From assembly GCA_963803845.1 (NCBI GenBank), contig CAWDNZ010000004.1:1674001-1738000 (forward strand): DNA of 64,000 bases, in the 5' to 3' direction. How positions within the stretch are numbered: the stretch's first letter is position 1; every line of letters begins with the position of its first letter. Source of the DNA: JABDIY01 sp963803845 (GTDB lineage: Bacteria > Actinomycetota > Acidimicrobiia > Acidimicrobiales > SZUA-35). A program made the translations under genes and the position numbers. Below, piece after piece: positions 60,056 through 64,000 of the stretch. The notes under the pieces were generated by a model. It searched no databases and was not told the DNA's origin. It worked only from the letters and a program-made list of their open reading frames with translations.

Positions 60056-60775
60056 ATGGCAACCCCCGGCTTTGAGAAACTCCTCCATACCCAGGAGTTG
60101 GACACCAAGCTGTCCCAATTGGCACACGCCAAAGCCCACCATCCCCTGACCGCCAAGATCGCGGAGGTCAAAGCGCATGCGGAAGGAGTGGCCGCCAACG
60201 TTGAGGGCGAACGCGAGCAACGCCATGGCTTGGAGCGCGAGCAGAAGCGGCTCGACGATGAAATCGCTATGATCGATGCCAAGCGATCCGACATCGAAGC
60301 GAAGCTCTACGACGGTTCGATCACCGCCACCAAGGACCTGCTGGCAATGCAGGAGGAGTCAAAGAACCTCGCCGCCCGGAAGACGCGTATGGAAGACGCC
60401 GAATTGGAGATCATGGAGCAGGCCGAGACCCTCCAGGTGATATTGGACAAGGCCCAAGCCGAGATCGACGCCGACGAAGCCAAGATCGCCGAACTTCAGG
60501 CTGAGCTCGCCGATTCTCTCATCTCGCTGGACGCCGAAACGGAGGCGGTCACGGCCGAACGAGCGGAGACCGTGGCTGACGTACCGCCTGACCTTTTGGT
60601 GGCATATGAGGACCTTGCATACAGCCAGGCGGGCATCGTTGTAGCTCGCCTCCTCGGGGGAGCGTGCCAAGCGTGCCATCTCAATCTTTCGGCCGTGGCC
60701 GTAGACAAGATCGGCAAGATGGGCGAGGATGCTGTGGCTCATTGCCCCCAGTGCGGCGCCATTCTCGTTCACTGA
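60056..60775 (+). CDS. Coiled-coil C4 zinc-ribbon protein (DUF164/CT398-like)
   Basis: A 239-residue protein. Residues 10-175 form a long coiled-coil hairpin with heptad Glu/Lys/Ala/Leu (AEIDADEAKIAELQAELADSL). The C-terminal zinc ribbon is CQACHLNL ... CPQCGAIL. This is the widespread DUF164/CT398 family, whose Chlamydia member has been linked to sigma-54 and flagellar proteins; its general role is unsettled. The stop overlaps the next start (TGATG). Confidence 0.85.
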   Translation: MATPGFEKLLHTQELDTKLSQLAHAKAHHPLTAKIAEVKAHAEGVAANVEGEREQRHGLEREQKRLDDEIAMIDAKRSDIEAKLYDGSITATKDLLAMQEESKNLAARKTRMEDAELEIMEQAETLQVILDKAQAEIDADEAKIAELQAELADSLISLDAETEAVTAERAETVADVPPDLLVAYEDLAYSQAGIVVARLLGGACQACHLNLSAVAVDKIGKMGEDAVAHCPQCGAILVH

Positions 60776-61260
60776 TGATCTTGTGGTTCGCGGTCTTGGC
60801 GCCGGTCATTGTTGCCGAGATTTTTCAAAGCCCCATGGCGGACTACCGTCTGGTCGCGCTGGGCGCCCTGCTACCCCTCATCGAGATCGTTTTCGGCGAA
60901 CCCCGTTTGTTGCACACCATGGCGGTGGCAATGGGTCTCATGGGGGTGGTGATGATGGCAACGCCCAAACGGCGCCTGCTGCGGCGTCGGCTGCTCGGTG
61001 TTCCGATCGGGCTGTTGCTCCATCTCGTGCTGGACGCCACCTGGACCGACGCGGCGGTGTTGTGGTGGCCGGCCTTCGGGTTTGGTTTTCCCCAAGGTGC
61101 CACGGCCGCATTCAACCGCCCGATCGAAGTAGGGCTTCTGTTGGACGGGCTGGCGCTGGCCGTTGGGTATTGGGCCTACCGACGCTATGACCTGGATGAT
61201 TCGGCCAATCGGCAGCTCATGCTGCGAACGGGGCGCCTGAATCGCACGGTGATGCCCTAG
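60775..61260 (+). CDS. Multi-pass membrane protein of unknown function
   Basis: A 161-residue protein with about four hydrophobic helices, a basic loop (TPKRRLLRRRLL), and conserved-looking His/Asp in LLHLVLDATWTD. The pattern recalls membrane-bound metal-dependent hydrolases of the YdjM/DUF457 type, but this is a weak resemblance. It is coupled to the zinc-ribbon protein by TGATG. Confidence 0.6.
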   Translation: MILWFAVLAPVIVAEIFQSPMADYRLVALGALLPLIEIVFGEPRLLHTMAVAMGLMGVVMMATPKRRLLRRRLLGVPIGLLLHLVLDATWTDAAVLWWPAFGFGFPQGATAAFNRPIEVGLLLDGLALAVGYWAYRRYDLDDSANRQLMLRTGRLNRTVMP

Positions 61261-61279
61261 AAATGATGCCGGGGCGGTG

Positions 61280-61301
61280 GCCTACCTACCGGTAGGTAGG
61301 C
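61280..61301. promoter_or_regulatory. 22-bp perfect palindrome (operator candidate)
   Basis: Each half-site is GGTAGGTAGGC read outward from the centre, with no spacer. The palindrome ends 4 bases before the first possible start (GTG 61306) of the hemolysin III gene. Its form (ACCTACCGGTAGGT core) is that of operators bound by TetR-family repressors. No TetR gene is in the window. Confidence 0.65.
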
Positions 61302-61305
61302 TACG

Positions 61306-61986
61306 GTGACACGAATGGAAAAGCGGCAACCCATCATTTCAGTCGCCTGCGGCCTCCCGCGGCCCCGTTGGCGAGGGCATGTGCATACCTGGGCCTTCGT
61401 GCTCGCCCTTCCGGCGGCATTGGTCCTGCTCTATGTGTCCAACTCCGCAATCGAGCGGCTGGGAGCTGCCGTTTACGGCCTGTCGCTGGCGGCGGTGTTC
61501 GGGGTCTCGGCGGCCTATCACCGCCTGGCCGAGTCCGAGCGGGCCCAAAGCATCATGCGCCGTGCCGATCACGCCACCGTCTTTGTCAAGATCGCCGGCA
61601 CCTACACCCCCGTCTGCCTCATCGCCCTACCCCGCAATTGGGGGATCCCGTTGCTCGGGGCCGTTTGGGCCATTGCCGCAATTGGCGTTGCCGTGAAAAT
61701 TCTTGCGCCCCGCAAGTATCTGTCGTGGGCGAGCGGTCTCTACCTGGCCATGGGCTGGGTGGCAGTGGCTGGTTTGCCGGTGATCGCTCGAAATCTCTCC
61801 GCAACGGCATTCACCCTCCTCGTTGTGGGGGGTCTGGTCTACACGGCGGGAGCGATTCTCTTCTGGCTACAGCGTCCCGATCCGTTCCCGTCCATTTTCG
61901 GCTATCACGAGGTCTGGCACGTGCTCACCGTGATTGCGGCCGCCGCCCACTTCGGCACCATCGTGCTGGTCACCACTGCGGCGTAG
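61306..61986 (+). CDS. Hemolysin III/PAQR-family membrane protein
   Basis: A 226-residue protein with seven hydrophobic helices and the family's metal-binding residues: SAAYHRL, DHATVFVKIAGTYTP and the late GYHEVWHVLT ... AHF. These correspond to the zinc-coordinating positions of PAQR/HlyIII proteins, which are related to ceramidases and adiponectin receptors. Physiological role in bacteria is unclear. Start either GTG 61306 or ATG 61315; both lie right after the 22-bp palindrome, so repressor binding would block transcription directly. Confidence 0.85.
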   Translation: MTRMEKRQPIISVACGLPRPRWRGHVHTWAFVLALPAALVLLYVSNSAIERLGAAVYGLSLAAVFGVSAAYHRLAESERAQSIMRRADHATVFVKIAGTYTPVCLIALPRNWGIPLLGAVWAIAAIGVAVKILAPRKYLSWASGLYLAMGWVAVAGLPVIARNLSATAFTLLVVGGLVYTAGAILFWLQRPDPFPSIFGYHEVWHVLTVIAAAAHFGTIVLVTTAA

Positions 61987-61992
61987 CCCAAC

Positions 61993-62523
61993 TCAATCAG
62001 CGAGCTTCTTCGCCAGCCGCTGCAGGGTTCCAAGCGTGCGTACCGTGTTTTGGCCGATCACCTGGTCGAGCTCGGAGAACTTCAATTCGGTCTGGCTCAG
62101 GCCCCCAGCGGGTAACCAATGGAGTTCTGTACGGTGCACGATCCATTGGTCCTTCGGCTGACGTATGCGCTCCAATGCCGGCGCCGGGGGAGCCGCATCT
62201 GGGCGCAGGAGGATGATCTGCGGTTTGCCGCCGTTCGGTCCGCTCTGCCCGAGAAACGGTGATTCCGTAGCAACCCTGGCAATTTCCTCGGCGGAGCGGA
62301 GGAACGTGGGAACGTGGTACCCGAGGATTTCGGCGAGCTGAGATTCGATGTGCGCAGCGGTGGTGGCATCGGCGGTTGCCTGGGGCAGGATCACGTTGCC
62401 ACTGGCCTGGTATGGCATAGGTTCTGAGAAGCCGAGCGTCACGAACGCCGCCGCCAGATCTTGGTTGCTGATGCGCCGCCCGCCAACATTCATCGCCCGG
62501 AGGAACGCTACAGCTGCCACCAC
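61993..62523 (-). CDS. DUF1697 protein
   Basis: A 176-residue protein with the DUF1697 opening AFLRAMNVGGRRISNQDLAAAF, the segment YQASGNVILP and the closing SELDQVIGQNTVRTLGTLQRLAKKL. The family is widespread in bacteria and uncharacterised. The start is a GTG at 62523. It is convergent with the hemolysin III gene. Confidence 0.9.
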   Translation of the reverse strand: MVAAVAFLRAMNVGGRRISNQDLAAAFVTLGFSEPMPYQASGNVILPQATADATTAAHIESQLAEILGYHVPTFLRSAEEIARVATESPFLGQSGPNGGKPQIILLRPDAAPPAPALERIRQPKDQWIVHRTELHWLPAGGLSQTELKFSELDQVIGQNTVRTLGTLQRLAKKLAD

Positions 62524-62689
62524 TCCAACCTATCCGGCCACCGATCGCTCGTTTCGCCGTTCTGAGACCTCGCAAGACCCTGAAAGAGCCAATGTTGCGA
62601 GTTCGTTGCTAGGGACTATGTGCCCTTCCTGAGAATTCCGTTGAGACTAGGGTTGTCGTGTTACCCCTTTACAGATCTGAGGTTTTCCA

Positions 62690-64000
62690 GTGAAGAAACT
62701 GTTTGCTCTGCTCTTTGCCTTGGCTATCTTTGGTGCCGCTTGCGGCTCCGGTAGCTCTAGCGATGATTCCGCTTCGTCGGATGATTCGGCGGCGACGGAT
62801 GATTCCGCCGCCACCGATGACTCGGCTGCCTCGGATGATTCCGCCGCCGCCGATGACTCGGCTGCCTCGGATGATTCCGCCGCCGGCGTGATCCCCATCG
62901 AGATGTGGATCGCTTTCAGCGATGATGCTCGCCTCAACTTCACCAAGGATCGTGCGGCAGAATTCAACGCCGCCCATCCCGAGTATGAAGTGATCGTCAC
63001 ATCGTTCGATTCCTACAACACGGTGTTCGAACAGACGCAGCTGGCGATCGAGGGCGGAAGCCCGCCCGAGATCATTCACTTCTTCGAAGCGGCCACCCAA
63101 GAGGCGCTGGATGCCACCGATAGCAACGGAGATCCGATCTTCAAGTCCGTCACCGAAGCGGTTGCCGGACGCACAGAGATCCTGGGAGAGCCGGTGGTGC
63201 TGGGCGACGTAGTGTCGGCGGCTACCAAGTACTACACGATCGACGGCAGCCTCTACTCGATGCCGTGGAACACCTCCTCTACCACGATGTTCTCCAACAT
63301 GGACATCTTGACTGCCGCCGGTATCACCGAGCCTCCCACCACTTGGCAGGGCGTCGAAGAAGCATGTGATGCAATTCTTGCCTTGCCTGACGCTCCGAGC
63401 AATTGCATCACCTGGCCCAACCATGGGTGGTTCTTCGAACAAGCCCTTGGCCAGATGGGCGCAGACCTCGCCAACAATGACAACGGCCGTTCCGGCCGGG
63501 CCACGGAGGTCTTCCTCAATTCCGATGCAGCCATCGACTATGTCCAATGGTGGAGCGATCTGGACAACAGCGGCGACTATGTCTACACCGGAACCCAGCG
63601 TGACTGGGACGGCACTGCTGCTGCATTCAATGCTCAAGAGGCGGCCATGTTGATCTACTCGTCGTCTGATACCACGGTGCTCACCGAGAACGGTACGGAA
63701 AATGGGTACGAGGTCAAAAGCTCGTACATGCCGTACAACCAGGACCAGGAATATGTAGGCAACCTGATCGGCGGCGCCACCCTGTGGATGGCCAACGGCC
63801 TCTCAACCGAAGAAGAAGACGGAGCGCTGGCCTTCATGAACTTCTTCTCCAATCCCGAAAACGCCGCCGCATGGCACCAGGTGACCGGCTATATCCCGAT
63901 CACTAACGCCGCCACCGCACTACTCGAGACCGAGGGTTGGTTCGAGGAGAGCCCCAACTCCGCAGTCGCCTCGGCTCAGCTCAACGACGCCGCCGATACT
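62690..64000 (+). CDS. Sugar/glycerol-phosphate ABC transporter solute-binding lipoprotein (partial)
   Basis: The first 437 residues of a type II solute-binding protein, cut by the window end. A GTG start (KKLFALLFALAIFGAACGS) gives a lipoprotein signal with Cys at residue 18. An acidic linker of seven DDSAAx units follows. The domain then shows HPEYEVIVTSFDSYNTVFEQTQLAIEGGSPPEIIHF, YYTIDGSLYSMPWNTSSTTMFSN and PPTTWQGVEEA, which resemble UgpB (glycerol-3-phosphate) more than maltose-binding proteins. Permease genes probably follow beyond the window. Confidence 0.88.
   Translation, partial: MKKLFALLFALAIFGAACGSGSSSDDSASSDDSAATDDSAATDDSAASDDSAAADDSAASDDSAAGVIPIEMWIAFSDDARLNFTKDRAAEFNAAHPEYEVIVTSFDSYNTVFEQTQLAIEGGSPPEIIHFFEAATQEALDATDSNGDPIFKSVTEAVAGRTEILGEPVVLGDVVSAATKYYTIDGSLYSMPWNTSSTTMFSNMDILTAAGITEPPTTWQGVEEACDAILALPDAPSNCITWPNHGWFFEQALGQMGADLANNDNGRSGRATEVFLNSDAAIDYVQWWSDLDNSGDYVYTGTQRDWDGTAAAFNAQEAAMLIYSSSDTTVLTENGTENGYEVKSSYMPYNQDQEYVGNLIGGATLWMANGLSTEEEDGALAFMNFFSNPENAAAWHQVTGYIPITNAATALLETEGWFEESPNSAVASAQLNDAADT
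62762..62887 (+). repeat. 18-base repeat encoding DDSAAx
   Basis: Seven tandem copies of an 18-base unit (GATGATTCCGCCGCC plus one codon, with synonymous variation) encode an acidic linker right after the lipobox of the solute-binding protein. Confidence 0.85.

Noticed and set aside
1..64000. CRISPR array, prophage or transposon
   Set aside because: No regularly spaced repeats with unique spacers, no integrase, transposase, capsid or Cas-like protein was seen on either strand.

Overview
The window reads as a contiguous chromosomal segment (about 60% G+C by eye) of a free-living actinobacterium, most likely class Acidimicrobiia. The pointers are a CarD-type RNA polymerase regulator, a DUF3039 protein, lexA divergent from a LysM gene next to nrdR (the mycobacterial lexA/chiZ/nrdR order), a WS/DGAT lipid acyltransferase, an RDD/DUF2510 protein, an Asp-type MurA and a B12-dependent ribonucleotide reductase. 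No prophage, insertion sequence, CRISPR array or rRNA operon is visible. Gene density is high and neighbouring genes often share ATGA or GTGA start/stop overlaps. The taxonomic call is an inference from gene content, not a search result.

Layout. 1-1.7 kb: the end of zwf, a ROK sugar kinase and pgl (oxidative pentose phosphate entry). 1.8-5.7 kb: a membrane protein, a short P450, miaB and a small unknown. 5.75-8.5 kb: ppc. 8.6-14.4 kb: an alpha/beta hydrolase-like protein, a degenerate kinase, miaA, dapF, hflX and a DapC-type aminotransferase whose 5' end is broken by a tandem duplication. 14.5-18.3 kb: a secreted DUF4214/sugar dehydrogenase-like protein, dapD and dapE. Together these give four steps of the succinylase route to meso-DAP and lysine. 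18.5-25.6 kb: the DNA damage and dNTP block, with lexA and three SOS-box-like sites, a ChiZ/YneA-like protein, nrdR, a lytic transglycosylase, a RibD-like reductase and nrdJ behind a structured leader.

25.6-34.9 kb: cell-surface proteins, folate cyclo-ligase, galE, an L,D-transpeptidase, then a redox pair made of a thioredoxin-like lipoprotein divergent from a peroxiredoxin whose catalytic cysteine codon is UGA (a probable selenoprotein), plsC, carD and a metallo-beta-lactamase-fold protein without its metal ligands. 35-47.7 kb: acyl-CoA dehydrogenase, lgt-murA, an APH-like kinase, a serine hydrolase-class III cyclase pair, a DEAD-box helicase, an orphan N6 methyltransferase, metX and an Fpg/Nei glycosylase. 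47.7-51.6 kb: tRNA-Gly, tRNA-Cys (followed at once by a 100-bp direct repeat) and tRNA-Val, two envelope proteins and a deaminase. 51.6-64 kb: a hydrolase and a WS/DGAT with a histone-like Lys/Ala tail, a glycosyltransferase, PilZ, a trypsin-like protease, a class A PBP, a zinc-ribbon coiled coil, a hemolysin III protein behind a 22-bp palindrome, DUF1697 and the start of an ABC solute-binding lipoprotein cut by the window end.

The strongest unusual signals are the UGA-containing peroxiredoxin, the long-range helix upstream of nrdJ, the WS/DGAT tail, and several enzyme relatives that have lost catalytic or metal-binding residues.
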